Origin: Macrocystis pyrifera
Lineage: Eukaryota > Sar > Phaeophyceae > Laminariales > Laminariaceae
Assembly (NCBI GenBank): GCA_031763025.1
Contig: JASSKH010000005.1
Location: forward strand, 10,496,528-10,560,527
Reading direction: 5' to 3'
DNA: 64,000 bases
Shown: one piece after another, positions 1-12,477 of the stretch
How positions within the stretch are numbered: position 1 is the first letter of the stretch
Layout of the letters: every line of letters starts with the position of its first letter
Program-made: the position numbers and the translations under genes
Notes under the pieces: model-generated
What the model was told of the DNA's origin: nothing
The model's database searches: none
The model's input: only the letters and a program-made list of their open reading frames with translations

Positions 1-274
1 AGCCTGCCCTCCCCGCAGCTCGTTGTATAATATTTTACCGTGACACTTGCGCTATAGCTTTCGGTACAGGGCCTAGTTTATAGCTTTTGGGGGAAGCCTC
101 GAGCCTTTCTTCCGTGACTGCTACTGTTGCCGTTGGTATTTGCTGTGTTTGGTCGCTGCCGAGCTTCTGGTTGCGGGACCCCCCCCCCCCCCACTCCATT
201 GTTGAGTTGAGGTATTGTCACCTGACCTGGTATATATAACGCTATTTGTTGGCGCTCTCGATATGGTGGCGCAG

Positions 275-1679
275 GTCCGCGGAGAGAAGGCGTTGGAGAT
301 CCTTGAGCGAGGGCTTAAGGTGAAGGAGTACGAGCTTAAGCGCAACAACTTCTCCAACACGGGCAGCTTTGGCTTCGGAATTCAGGAGCACATCGACCTC
401 GGCCTGAAGTATGACCCATCTACCGGTAAGGGCAACTACTTTGTACGAGTAAACAACTATTAATACCAGTTAGAAACAACTACGTTGACCACATTTGAAA
501 CATGACAATAACGAGGACACATGTGGAGGCACTATTAATAGGCGTATATTGGTTGCGAAAATCTGTTTCTGGATTGCGATCGATTGCACTTCATTGCACT
601 TCGGGACGAAACCAAAATTTAGATGTCTCGGGTCATTCTGAGAGACCGCTTCTTTTGAAGTATTGGTACTGTTTGGCTCTGATTCTGGAGCCGCTGCTGT
701 ACTACGTGGAGCATTGGTGAACAATGCGCGCCTGTGGCCTTCCATGCCTGTGTGGATAGACCCACTGCTGTATGATACCATGGCAAAGGTAAATGTCTTG
801 GGCGAAAACATGACGGCAGTTGCACTGAGCTTTTGTTGTTTGTGCTCGATCGTGCAATATCAGGTAGGTTCTTAAACCGAGCAGGTTCAATTCTGAAGGG
901 TTGGTTCGGCTGGGCGTATTGCTATTCGTATACGAAGTACTACGTGCATCGAAAACCGAATATGGAAGTCGCTGACTGTTCACCGGGGCGGGCTCAGAGT
1001 AGGCGAACGTGTCGAAAGACAAAGCGGACTTTAACTGTCTCTTTTCCCAGTCTCGTATATACATGCTTGGGCTATAGGTGAAAACACGACCGACCTCACC
1101 CATTTCTCGGGTTCCGTTTACTGCACGAGCTCGGTCGGAAGCCATCAACCCTGTGCCCGAGCTACTTACCGTTTTAAATATGCGAGAGAAGTACGCAGCA
1201 GAAGAATGAGCGTGTTGGCACCGGGTGCGCTAACGACCCATCTACGTAACCTCGCCCCATCCTATCTTGCCTCACGTTTCCTGTCCAGGCATCTACGGAA
1301 TGGACTTTTACGTCGTACTCAACAGGCCAGGATACCGCGTGGCGAAGCGCAAGGCGAAGTGTGCCAAGATCGGTTACCAGCACAAGGTCACCAAGACTGA
1401 CGCCGTCAAGTGGTTCCAGGTGTGTACATCAGTAGTTACACGCTCAATAGTAGACGGGTTAGTTTGTGTGCCGCCACTGGTTGTGTTGTACCAGGTATAT
1501 TTTTCGAACACTTGGAGAATAGCGTAGGGGTGATCAGGCCACCAATTCCATTAAATTACAGTATTACATAGTAGTGCAATGTTGCATTCTTGATGTGTTT
1601 GGCTGACGCCGTCCCTTCACCCCTTGTCGCATTCTGTGATCGTTTGCAGGCCAAGTTCGAGGGCATCGTGATTGGATAA
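275..1679 (+). CDS. RPL11: 60S ribosomal protein L11 (uL5), 3' part, three exons
   Basis: Exons are 275-425, 1289-1419 and 1650-1679, giving 103 residues and a TAA stop. The translation starts [20 protein letters not shown], continues through [20 protein letters not shown] and [16 protein letters not shown], and ends [14 protein letters not shown]. This is the C-terminal 60% of eukaryotic uL5 (about 170-180 residues), a large-subunit protein of the central protuberance that binds 5S rRNA. The family knows the segment before VRG as KIAVHVT; it is not found in 1-274, so the first exon or exons lie upstream of the window. Borders follow gcag/GTC, ACCG/gtaagg, gtccag/GC, CAG/gtgtgt and ttgcag/GCC, and the phases (0, then 1, then 0) agree. 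The two introns (863 and 230 bp) hold nothing I recognise. Identity is secure; only the 5' limit is open. Confidence 0.95.
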
Positions 1680-3550
1680 GTCTGGTTGGTTCTACAGTAC
1701 GTAGACTTGACAGAACTGTAGCTGTCGACGACTGAGGGACACCTGACAGGAATGGAGGGTCTCCGTTGAAACATTGGAATAAAAAACACGATAAAACACA
1801 AGGAAGGGGCAAGAACCATGGAGTGCTACTATTAATAGGCACCCGGAGGCGCAACTCCGTTGATCTTGGCGATAAGCACCGCAAGTGTTGAGTTTGAAGT
1901 TGGGACATTTTATGCCAGCGACATGCGAACTCGAACGAGCTCTCCCTGTTTCGATGCTTGCCACATGGCGTCGTTCCTCTTATCCCCCCAGTTGTCTACC
2001 GTCATGAACCCGGTTGCAAGTGATCCAGATAAACGGGCGCATTACTTGCTACAATATACCTGGGTAATACCTAGCAGCGTGTACAAAAACACGATACCTC
2101 AATACCTGGCGAGTCATGCTGAGACTTTTTTCCGGAAGATGGATTCAAGTCGGTGTTGTCGCAATTGACCGCCGATTTTGCGCGGATGAAAAAGGCGAGT
2201 TCGAAAACAGCCCCGTGACTGTAACGCTATGCTTACCATTACACTATCCTACTCATGTAGAGGAGGGAGTAAACAGTACACGATACGTAGGGCCGACCCA
2301 CATCTCCTGGAGATAACTAAGCAGTAGACGGGGGAACAGCACGTCAACGCATGTGGTTGACGCTGCGTTACCGTATTGCCATTAGGGCCTACATGTATCT
2401 CGAGAAAGTAGATATACAGCCCACTTACTGGATTCTCACTTACATAAATACCTGGTATATTGGTGTTTCGGTGTGTTAGCTGCGTTTTTTGTCTGAAACC
2501 TACAGGATCCCTGGGGCGGAGGGAGCTGTGGACGTTATCTCCTGTAATTTCTCGGACCGACCTGGACCTGAAAATTGCTGGTCATGCTGTACGTCAATTC
2601 GTTGCCCCGAACACAGATCTCTGAATGAAGTATAATACATGACATATCCATCCAAAATCGAAATGGTCCTTGAAACGCACGTCTTTCGTCTACTTTTGCT
2701 TTCCAAGGATGTCCTGACTGCAAAAGTTATGTTACCATAACCCATTACCTTCCATACGGGTTTGCATTATCTGCCGAAGTGCGTCTGCTACACGGTACCG
2801 GTATCATCAATCTGTGGTACGAGTTGCGTTCGCAACTACGCGAGGGGTTTCAGCTGCTCGCCCGCAACACATGCATGCTCGATTGGTATTGGCGTGGTCA
2901 AGGTTAATGCTCTTTTTCGCGAAGCTACGAACATTTTTTTGTGTTATCGTTCACGTTGAATCGTTATTTCCATCCAGCCACGTCCAGCACCCCCCCCCCC
3001 CATCCGGGGCATGCATGTACTGATTTTGCGTCCGAGACACGTTGTAACAATCTATGAGGTAAGGATGATTCGGGTATAAAAACTCCGCAGATGACGAGCA
3101 GATTGTCACAAACGCAGTGCCTCCGTGTTAAGGGATTAAATAAGGGAATGGAATCAGAGGAGAAAGACAACGGCCGAAACACAAGAATACGCAATTCCAC
3201 GTTGTGGTGTCTCAAACGGATTCAGAAAATTGTTGTTGCCCGCGATGAAATGCATTCGAGCGCTGTTCTCAGTTTGCTTGTCTTTTTTTTGTGAAGTTGG
3301 AGTTGGTGAGTGTCGATAGAGACCAGTCGGGACCCCAGCAGGCGGGGTTTGCTTTATAGACTGAACTGAACGCCTGTTTTTTTTCCTTGGAATACGGAAA
3401 AAAGGCTTGCACGCCTCATAGTTGAATTAAATCCGAACGTTTGCTATATTACGGGACAGAGTGGTACCAGGTATCAGTACTGGTCTCTCAAACCATTCAG
3501 AAAACTTTGTCCGATGAGGGTCACTCAATGGTCACCCACGAACAACATTC

Positions 3551-4131
3551 TTTCGAAACGGCTACGCCCATGCCGCACGCATCAGATCGAAGCCGTCGCG
3601 GAGGCGATCGTCATGGTCGAAACCCTACGTCTTCTGGTGCCCTGTGTGTGGAGTTTTTTAGAGTTGGCTCCCAGCATCCCAATCAGGGTGACCAGTCGAG
3701 CAGCAGCAATCGCTCCCCCACGGCTAGCGGAAAAGCTGCACGTCACGTCTATTTTCAGGTGGAAAAAAACAATTTTGTACTACTGCGCTGCAAGCGGTAA
3801 GCGTCACCGCAATAGCAATGGTTACCTACGGACGATTTTCGAAACGACTACGCCCATGCCGCACGCATCAAGTCGAAGCCCTCGGGTAGGCTCCCTCCCT
3901 CCCTGTCTCCCTCCTAGACCAATCGGGGTGACCGCTCTAGCAGCAGCAATCGCTCCCTGAGGTCAGCGGGAAACTGTTCAAGTCTATTTTTAAGTGGAAA
4001 AGTGGGTAAAATTATTTTTCGTACTGCTGAGCTGCAACGATAAGCGGCACGGCAATAGCAATGCAATGGTTACCTACGGACGATTTATTTCAAAACGGCT
4101 ACCCCATACCGCACGCATCAGGTCGAAGCCC
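3551..4131. repeat. Tandem repeat, two units plus a partial third
   Basis: Three starts of the same sequence are seen at about 3551, 3834 and 4086, each beginning TTCRAAACGRCTACgCCC and followed by CCGCACGCATCA and GTCGAAGCC. Units 1 and 2 also share GGGTGACC, AGCAGCAGCAATCGCTCCC and GGTTACCTACGGACGATTT. Unit lengths differ (283 and 252 bp) and the third is cut off after about 45 bp. The units are diverged, so the duplication is not recent. Confidence 0.85.
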
Positions 4132-4593
4132 TGTTTTTTCCGATCCGACCCCTGATCGTAATCGTATTTGACCCAGTTGGATCGGAAAAGTACCGATGAT
4201 GATTTCCTGCAACTGGGGAGAACCGGGAAACAGCTCCAGATAGGTAGGTCTTGGAGAAAAGTCCAACTCATTCTGAGTCGAAAAACAGCAGTTTCGCATA
4301 TTTTCGGGGCAAAAGGTCGTGCGAACGTGCCGATAGCATCATTTCCAACTGACTGTAAACCCGACTGCATAATAAGAATTGGACTAAGATTGCGTTCGGA
4401 TCGCAATGTCCACGGGTCTTCATTTTTCTTGAAATACCGTGTTTTTTAAAGCTTCATGATACGTGACGTAACAACACCGTTTTCGAAGTTCGTAAATTAT
4501 TTCGACATGAACCATTTCGAATTTTCGTAAATTCTTTGGGTCTTTATTCCGTATATTTTTCAGTACGGTGAGGGTCCCACTTAACCATATTTA

Positions 4594-4667
4594 GGACTGC
4601 AGTCCCGTTTTGGGGACAGAGTACTTGGAATTAGAACGGTTTGTCCCCCAAATAGGGCTGCATTCCT
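4594..4667. repeat. Hairpin MITE-like element, family H1, decayed copy
   Basis: Left arm GGACTGCAGTCCCGTTTTGG and right arm with TTTGTCCCCCAAATAGGGCTG form an imperfect inverted repeat around a short loop. It matches the nearly perfect copy at 12941-13011 and a third copy near 52684-52730. Confidence 0.75.
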
Positions 4668-4826
4668 AGAAGTGCGGGGGCCCACGTAGTAAGTGCGGTG
4701 AAAATCTCTATGCACAAACTCATCCCACTTAATTGCGGCTGCCGCACTCAAGTGGAATAAGCGCGGTGCGGTCGCGGCTGCCGCACTCAGGTGGAACCGG
4801 TCCCGCTTTAGCCGTTACCTTGTACC

Positions 4827-4828
<2 letters not shown>

Positions 4829-4861
<33 letters not shown>
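4829..4861 (+). repeat. G33 homopolymer
   Basis: Thirty-three consecutive G. Such a tract could form intermolecular or sliding G-quadruplexes, or could be a sequencing or assembly artefact, since homopolymers of this length are hard to size. Other C or G runs of 10-20 occur in the window (180, 2990, 5836, 13657, 41585, 46665), so the genome appears to tolerate them, but this is the longest. Confidence 0.9.
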
Positions 4862-4862
<1 letters not shown>

Positions 4863-4984
4863 CTGCCCAACAGACTAACGCTTGGGTATGGTCATCATCG
4901 TCATGATGCGCTCCCTTCTTTGGGACCCAACTACTGTAGCATGGTGCCACCCGGGCAACTTCGCGTGTCTGTATGCACCAGTGC

Positions 4985-5180
4985 AAGTCTTTCGTATTAT
5001 CTTTTCCCCCCGCCCCTTTTTGTCCCTTTTGATCCCTTTTTTTTCCTTTTCTTTTTTTCCCTCTTTCCTTTTTTCCCGTTTGCCCCTCTTTGTGTTTGTC
5101 TGCATCTTCCTTTAGGCTTTTTCCTAACTGCCTTTTCTTTTTTCTTTGCTTCGTCGTCTTCCTTTTTGTTTTTTTTTTGT
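4985..5180 (+). repeat. Polypyrimidine tract
   Basis: About 190 bp made almost only of T and C on the plus strand, just after the G33 tract. Apparent lysine/glutamate-rich reading frames on the minus strand are a product of this bias, and I do not regard them as coding. Confidence 0.8.
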
Positions 5181-5590
5181 CTATTGTTAAGTATGCAGTA
5201 AGCATAGCAGTAGACAATGCAATACCATATGTCATCCTACTGGATTGGACAGGCACGACATACACATTCTATGGAAGAGAAAAAGCAAGAATAGGAAAGA
5301 AAAACACACAAGAGAATACGCAGATTATCGTATATTTTCAGCGCGAGGGGGTGTTACGCAGAGACCAAAAGATATGCGGTGTTGCAACTCCCCAAACAAA
5401 TCCGACCAACTACAACAAGCGGTTGCGAGTACACACACTTGTGGAATAAGCACGCCAACCCCGTTCCTTGGCCGTGCAAGAACAATTTGTATTTAGTTGT
5501 GTACAATAGCCCAACAACATCGAACAAAAAATACCACGCCAACACAAAGAACAGGCAGAAAACAGCACCCTGTCGGCAAGCAACCATTTG

Positions 5591-8500
5591 TCACCGTGGC
5601 GCCGTCATGGCACCTTTCCCACAAAGAAATATCGTAGACCGTCGCTCTTGAGGGCTTGCGTCCAGAACGATTTCGCCCGCTGCTGAACTGACGAGCCGTG
5701 TGCGCCCCTTTACGACGCGAACCCCCAACACCGTAAGGCCGGCTGTAACTGCACTCTGTGTAATATAGCGACGCCGGTGACTCCACCTTCCCGTGAATCT
5801 CAATTCAAAAGGCCGTGCAGTCCCGCCGCCATTCTCCCCCCCCCCCGTCTTCCACTACGTCTAGCGCATCGGCGTTGAACGCAACCAGCCCGCCCGGTCG
5901 TGTCACGGAAGAAATGCCCTGCAACAACTCCTTCAGGTCGCCGAAGTATGGCAACAAATCAGCCGCCACTACGAGGTCAAAACTTCCCGGCGACATGGTC
6001 TTCACGGCAGACACAGCATCTTCATGCCTGATGCTGTCGTAATACCCCGTTCGTGATGCGTGCTTGAGGGCCTTCTCTGACAGGTCAATTCCTTCCATGT
6101 AGTTTGCCAAAGGTTCCAGCTGAATCCCCATAGCCCCGCGCCCGCAGCCGATATCAAGGATATCCAACCACTTCCAAGCTCGATCACCACTGCGCGAGCC
6201 ACTGACAGAGCTACCGGCTTCACCGAGGCCGTCCGAAGGCAACCCAAGAGCGGCCTCGATCATCGATCGCATGTTCGGGGCCACGTGATCAAATATCAAG
6301 CCGTGTACGTCGTAAAACAACCCACGATCGACATCTGTCTTCATCGAATTGGGCAAGGCGGCTGGCCGATCGGGGCTGTCAGAAGTTGCTCCATGCGTCC
6401 TCCGTCTGTCCGCTTCCGTGGCAGCACTTCTTCTGGCCTCCAGGTCGAACAGGTCAGACACGTATGCCACGGGCGCACGCGAGGGTTGGAGAGACTTGCT
6501 GTGTAACGCCGCCGTGAGGTAGTCCATCTCCAGAGCCTTCGCTGGCGACGATCGTGCCTGAGACCCACAAAGCCGGTGTTGGTACAGGAGGGGAGCGAGG
6601 AAAGGTCAAGTTCGAGAAATGACTATTAACACCGATGCACCGATGCAATATACATATACATACCCGTATCCCAGGTAAACGGTTGAACACCATACCCTCT
6701 CGTCTTGGTTAGTAACAGCCACGCCGTTGACGTCAGGCAGTACACAGTAGCGGTAAGTAAGGGTGCTCGAGAACCAAGCAACGCACATGCATTGGCACAA
6801 GGAGCGCGCGACAATGTCGGGCGATGAAAACGGTTTGTCTACAATTCAGTCTCTACCATAACAAGTCGAACACAAAAATCGTGGACGGTCTTTTCCACAT
6901 GTCCCAAGCCCGCCATGCTAACCGCGTGCATTATTTCAAAAGTGCGACTCATTTTCAATCACCTTCCAGTAGATTGCCAGAGCTTGTGAGAAGTTGAAGA
7001 GCTCGTGGTGCGCGAAGCCGAGCTGCACTAACGTTCCCACATCTCTGCCGAACAACGATCAAGAGCAAACGGAAAGCGTGTCAGTCCACGGTGCTTTCAT
7101 CAGGATCATGATCCTATGATATCTGCACGCGTACCTCGCATATATCCCGCACACTATTGGAGATCGCGTGCCGAACATTGGACTAGACATTCGAACTAAA
7201 AAACTGCGGGGGAAACGTCAATAGGCAACCTCCAGTTGCCCTAAACTTTTAAAGCAACGCTGAATTCAAGAATGACGTCCTTCTCAAGCTTCTCGTGAAA
7301 CACGCTGGCTGACAAGAATAGTGGCATGTGCACGATACTTCACTACCCTCTGTCCTGCTCGAAACGAAAACAGAGCTACTATCTAGCGCAACCGATACCG
7401 AACAAACCCATCTCGTACACAACGCGGGAGCAGAAATGGGTACCGCCGTACATTGGGAGATATTCTTGGCTCGTCTTTCAAGAAACTAAACCTTGTCGGA
7501 GTACCGAGCAGGAACATAATGGTCAGGCAAACTATCCGCATTACTTGACCCGACGAACATCCTACGGCTGTGATCCTCACTACGGCACCACGGAGTCAAT
7601 TCTCACGTTGATCGTTGGGCAGTGATCACTTCGTAGCGCTGTATGGCCTCCTCTACCGATCCCATATCTCGGAGGGTGTGTGCCAAAAGCTCGTGGGCTT
7701 CGGTCATATCAGGAGCCAACGCTGCGGCATGGATATAACGATAAAATAACATTCGTGAGTCACGTTGCATATAGGGATCAACGGGATATATATGTATACA
7801 TTGTTGCGTCATCTGTGCTACAGTAGCGTCATAGCCTATGCTGCTCACAGCACTATATATCGATATAAACGATAGGCACCTTGGAAAGAGCCCTTCACAC
7901 TCGCTTACAGAACGCGCTATGAACATAGACCAATTGATTTGTGTGCAATCGGACGTGCGGATTGTTGCTTGCAGTCTGTCGTATGCGCGGTCTCGTCATC
8001 GGGAGACCACCTCTCAAAAATATGGGTGAATGGGCATTAGGGCCCATCTTATCGAGGACTTTTAATTTTTTCAATTTTGATTTTTTTTTGTGATTTAATT
8101 TGCATCTGATTGGCCGAAGAGTGAATCACCAAGCAGGCATTGTCAAGGCAAATTAAAAAATCTATTTGAGTGATGCGTCTTTTGGGACTTTTTTAGTATG
8201 ATTTTGTCAATTTCAATTTCGAATTTTGAGATTTGATCAACCTTGATGTAGCATGTTCATGGTGGGTCAACACCCCCGGTGGAGTCTGGGGCGACCACGA
8301 TCGAGGCGATAAAACGCGAACCTCAACAAGAGGCGACCGGAGCAATAGCCGCGCCCATGCCCACAGACCATAGCACATCGTACCCCGGCGCTGGCGCCTC
8401 AAAAGAGATCATGGCGGCCGCAAACCCAATTTTTCGGCCTGCTCGATCGGCCAACCATCACGAAAACCGAGCAACGAGCAAAAAAACAGACGATACGCTC

Positions 8501-10226
8501 GAGACCTCCATAGCTGCATCACCGTTGCTGGTCCGCACGTGGCGCTTGAGGGCTCCCTCCGCCCACCCAAGACACCCTGAGAGTGATAGCTTCCTATCCT
8601 GCGCCACCAAAAAGAAAAGAGGCTCGCGGCGGCGCGCACGCTACAACGCAAACCTTCGCTCTCGTCTACACTCGTCGCTGTTTGTCGGCTGGGCGTTGTG
8701 TGACGCGGTGCGTTATTTCAGGTTGTTTCGAATTCCTTTTTGTTTGACAACGAATGCGCTGTTTCCCGATAGGATACAAATACGTTTTTTTTTCGAGATC
8801 AAATTAAAATTTATTGAATTAAAAATTTATTTCAAACGAAATTTAGCGTTCCCCGTTAAGATGGGCTCTTACAGCAAAAAATCGTGTCCCTTACCGAGAC
8901 GCGCAGAGCTGCTCATACCGGCATTTTCAAAAGCCCAGCCATCTAACCTGGCTCAGGGATAAATCATAGTAAAAATCGTAAAAAGCATACCAGGTAGTTT
9001 GTGTGACAGCGCGAGCAACAGAACTTTGCGGAATACACACTGCACCGCGAGGGTGGGATTTTTGCGTGAAAACGTTCGAGCCTGGCGCTTACCGGTAGCT
9101 AACTCAAGGTGCCCGACAGCCTCCGAGTGGTTGTGGCTGTCAAGCATGCTCGTTGCCACCTGCAAATCAATGCGTCACCGACAAAATCAGCTGCAACATA
9201 CATTTCTCGGGGCCGCGGGGTTATTGACCTGGCAACTGTAAACGGCAAAACACGTTGGACTCTTTCGGATGCCGCTTGGTTAGCTTAGATCGGACAAGGA
9301 ATCATGTATTATGGTCTATGATGCCTTCTACGAGACTACCTGCTCTAGGATCACGACAGACGGTGCAAAAACGACGGATACCGCCACCATATGAGTACGT
9401 CGATGATACTCGCCTGCACGTGTGCGTTCGCCACCTCGTCGGATTCCTCGACCTTCTGCATTGCAAGAACTTGCAGGTAGGTTTCCACAGCATCCTGAGC
9501 ATGGCCCTCTTCCGTCTGCACCTCGCCAAGACTCACCAAAGCTGACACCTGGTGGTATATTGAAAGGGGTTTCCACAGTAAGCACGAGAAGCTGATGGCA
9601 AAGCTCTATTCATACTATCCATTTTTATATTGATAGTTTTCACCTGCGCGGGACAGGAACGGTACGATACCGCCGTATATTGACTGCATCGTTGCTGCAA
9701 ACTGGTAGGAATTTGTCTCTGTACCTTGTTTGGATCGTCGTCCTCGTAAAGGTCAGCAGCGCGCACGTAGTGCCAAAGGGATTCGCTCCTTCGCTGTGCC
9801 ATTATAAGTGCCTTGGCCAGCATAACGTGTCTCTCCGCCGTTTCTTCTGCATTGACGGCGCGTTCGTAAAGCGAAGCCGCCTGCCGTACCGGCGAATGTA
9901 CGCGAGAGGACGAGAGGGGCACCTGATGTAGCAGACTTCACGACGCGACGTGATGAACGGCGACCTTTGACATAATTATTTTAGAAGTAACATACGTATT
10001 GCGATTGCGGCACGATCGGCAATATCTCCCACAGTACGGGTCGACGTTGCATACTCGCTCGCCTGTACAAAACGGTGCGAACCTAACCTAACTGGGGTGT
10101 AAAACACGGGCGGGGTCTCAGTGTCGGGCAAGGTATATACAATAATTACCATACTCGTACCTTCTCGAATGCCCCGTCTCCTGAGAATTCCATGGCTCGA
10201 GCAACGTAAGTTTCTGGCGTTTGCAT
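5591..10226 (-). CDS. TPR-repeat SAM-dependent methyltransferase, seven exons, homopolymer frameshift
   Basis: Exons on the minus strand: 10161-10226, 9725-9880, 9414-9548, 9093-9159, 7630-7721, 6963-7022 and 5591-6557. All phases agree and give about 513 residues if the G run in the last exon is one base shorter. Exons 1-6 encode TPR-like helices, for example AASLYERAVNAEETAERHVM, VSLGEVQTEEGHAQDAVETY, APDMTEAHELLAHTLRDMG and LGFAHHELFNFSQALAIYWK. The last exon has an RAPVAYVSDLFD linker and a class I methyltransferase fold with motif LDILDIGCGRG, EGIDLS, an FDLVVAADLL motif and VTRPGGLVAFN. This is the architecture of bacterial TPR plus methyltransferase proteins (COG4976 type); the substrate is unknown. 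At 5836-5846 (C11 on plus) the frame shifts. With ten G the protein runs on through FELRFTGRWSHRRRYITQSA and TAGLTVLGVRVVKG, which matches the family's C-terminus; as written it stops at 5805. Intron 3 (9160-9413) has a GC donor. The ATG at 10226 is the simplest start, but ag/GAACTCATG suggests a possible upstream exon. Confidence 0.85.
8040..8868. mobile_element. PIF/Harbinger-like non-autonomous element in a methyltransferase intron
   Basis: The 829-bp segment starts GGGCCCATCTTATCG and ends with TAAGATGGGCTC, so its ends are inverted repeats (GRGCCCATCTTAWCG). It is flanked by a TTA on each side (8037-8039 and 8869-8871). A 3-bp TTA or TAA target duplication and G-rich ends beginning GGGCC or GAGCC are known features of the PIF/Harbinger superfamily. 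The interior is AT-rich near both ends with a GC-rich centre. Open frames at 8279-8962 (+) and 8409-8651 (-) match nothing I know, so I treat it as non-autonomous. It lies inside the intron between exons 9093-9159 and 7630-7721. Confidence 0.65.
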
Positions 10227-11747
10227 GAGTTCCTGAGTGTGGAGATTAAACGGCAATGCCGCCAGCAAACCCACCAAAACCAGGGAGAAGAAGCATTCGC
10301 AGTTGAGCCAGCTTACCAAGTCCCCACTGTCCAAGTCAGCGCTTCCGTTAGGGGCTATCGTCGTTCCACCTGCCCACCAAACACCGATCGCGAAGTCGAT
10401 CCTACGGTTCGATTGACTCTGGAAATAAATGGTGGTATATACATGGTATGATACCTAAAGCCAAGAAAACTGCTGTCATACCGTTCGAAGCTGCAACAGG
10501 TGAAGCCAGGCTCGAGGTTGATCAAGAGGGGGCCATATTTGCTCTTCATCGTCGCCACGAGGGTGAATAACATGACAATATAACCTCGAGAAAATCCTCT
10601 ACCTCTACCTCAGCGTTTCGTTGGCGGCGGGTCTACTCGCCCTCTGAGAGGTGTATCCAGCAGGAAACACAGAAACACAACTATCGGGCCACAAATAACA
10701 ACGAAAACACAATTAATACCATTTGACAGCGACAAGAGAGCGGTGCGTCGTGTGATCCAAACTGTCGTGCCGGTTATCGGTATCGATATCAGTACTTGTA
10801 GTCTATATAGAACTACTTATAGATATCTCACTCTCTGAGCGTGCTCGGTTGGTACATCGCTGGCCTCTCAGAGCTCCCGCTTGGAAATCGTCTCCTTTTA
10901 TTACTTGCCGGACCTTTCCAGCGGATCTTTGTTTTCTCCATTTCTCTTGACACTTTCGGTTCTTTTTACTTTTTTCTTCTTTCGCTTCGTGTGCGTGCGT
11001 GTACTCGGAGCATATATATTATTAATATTAATAGTGCATACCGGCACATGGTACATGGCTCTGATGCTGTAAAACCGTCGACTATCAGTTCGACAATATG
11101 ATAAAAAGGCCACGGGTCGGGGGCAAGCACGACTGCTGCCTGGCCCGTTCATGGCTCGACTATCAGATAGGTCGGCTGAGTTCGCCACCCAAACTCATAA
11201 CTACCAGGCATCAAGTTTTTAACAACCCTCAAGCACAGCCAAGGCATGCCTCACTCGCAGTCCCAATTATAAGGTATCTGCACGCGTGTAGTTCATCGTG
11301 CAAAACTGCTCCAATAGGCGAATGTGGACCAGCAGGGTACGGGTACAGACAGAGGTGCCGTCCGGCGCACGGTATACACACCGGAACCGTACTACAGTAG
11401 TATCGTACAAAGTACGAAGTAATAACGTGGAGAACAGTGTGCACTGATGTTGCACCAGGTACCTCACCTGGTACATGTGTGCATACGAGTACACCAGGTT
11501 ATCATTCATGGGTTTGGGCGCCCTGGGCAACTGAGTACACTACCTTGACTTCGTACTATGTACAAGTCTGGCATCAATGACAGGCAACTTCCCCCGATGA
11601 TAATACCGTAGTTGGGGCTATCCTCTGCATGCGTCGAGCGTGGCAGATGGTCTCACCAAGCATACAGCCGGAGGTGGGCTCATCTGTTTTCCTCTGCGTT
11701 GACGCATCTTCCGGCGGCGCCGTTGAATTTGGATAATACCCGCCCAA

Positions 11748-12071
11748 TTTCGTCTCCCCGAATTAAAAAAATAAATAAATACTTTCAAAAAATAAATATT
11801 TTGTCCTGCCTACTCTCCCGCTCAGATATTGACCTAAAGAAAAATAAAAGGGAGACTTACTATTATAGTCACTCCTGGTCACTCATTCATTCGTGTTTGC
11901 TTTACAGGCGAGTACGCACAACATTTCGTCTCCCCGAATTAAAAAAATAAATAATATACTTTCAAAAAATATATATTTTGTCCTGCCTACCCCCCCGCTC
12001 CGTTGTTGACCTAAAGAAAAACAAAAGGGAGAACTACTATTTAATATTATAGTCACTCCTGGTCACTCATT
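11748..12071 (+). repeat. Tandem duplication, family R3, 176-bp unit
   Basis: Two units start at 11748 and 11924 with TTTCGTCTCCCCGAATTAA. Both go on through an A-rich stretch, TATTTTGTCCTGCCTAC, TTGACCTAAAGAAAAA and ATAGTCACTCCTGGTCACTC. The same opening word (TTCTCCCCGAATCCGGAAAA) recurs three times at 37645-37800, so the unit belongs to a dispersed family. Confidence 0.8.
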
Positions 12072-12073
12072 CA

Positions 12074-12125
12074 TTTACGGTACGAAAAAATAAAAAGAGG
12101 TGATCAAGGCACACCAAACCCAAGA
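12074..12125 (+). repeat. Dispersed repeat R2, single copy
   Basis: TTACGGTACGAAAAAATAAA, then GAGGTGATCAAGGCACACC and AAACCCAAG. It closely matches two tandem copies at 53018-53320. It directly follows the R3 duplication. Confidence 0.75.
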
Positions 12126-12449
12126 AAAACTGACGTTTATAATTGGGAGTTGGCAAAAAATGCAGAACACGCACAGGTACCGCTTGGACGGAAATATAAC
12201 AATCGATTACCCATCCATATTAAAATCAAAATGTTCATTATATTTTAGTCCAAAGTGTCACATGTAACATCAGCGGGCGGACGGGCGCGGGGAGACATTA
12301 TACGTTCATGGGTCATGGGAGACAAGGGCTGTAGGGAGACATCTGGTATCTGGTATCTCTTTTCGCTGTTCGATCTGTCAAGGCGGCTCGTAGGCCTGGT
12401 GATGGCGCTGCTGTGGTGCTGTCCCTGCAATGTACGCCATGTACTGCTT

Positions 12450-12477
12450 GCTGCTGCTGCTGCTGCTGCTGCTGCTG
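12450..12477 (+). repeat. (CTG)n microsatellite
   Basis: About nine to ten uninterrupted CTG units (CAG on the minus strand). No supported gene crosses it, so the alanine and glutamine runs seen in translation are probably not expressed. Confidence 0.9.

Larger units (their letters stand above)
1680..5590. other. Spacer between RPL11 and the methyltransferase gene
   Basis: About 3.9 kb without a convincing gene on either strand. Open frames here are short and have no recognisable family. It carries a C12 run near 2990, a tandem duplication (3551-4131), a hairpin element (4594-4667), a G33 tract (4829-4861) and a T/C-rich tract (about 4985-5180). The 3' ends of RPL11 (+) and the methyltransferase gene (-) face each other across it, so no promoter is expected. 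Confidence 0.6.

Noticed and set aside
4875-5265. Lysine-rich protein on the minus strand
   Set aside because: The frame is produced by a T/C tract and the adjoining G33 run (proline run); no coding signature outside the bias.
8279-8962. 227-codon plus-strand gene
   Set aside because: It starts inside and runs across the right end of the Harbinger-like element, has no known domain, and lies antisense in a supported gene's intron.
10355-10573. Upstream exon of the methyltransferase
   Set aside because: The stretch MKSKYGPLLINLEPG looked protein-like, but it has no splice sites that would join it in phase to 10161-10226.
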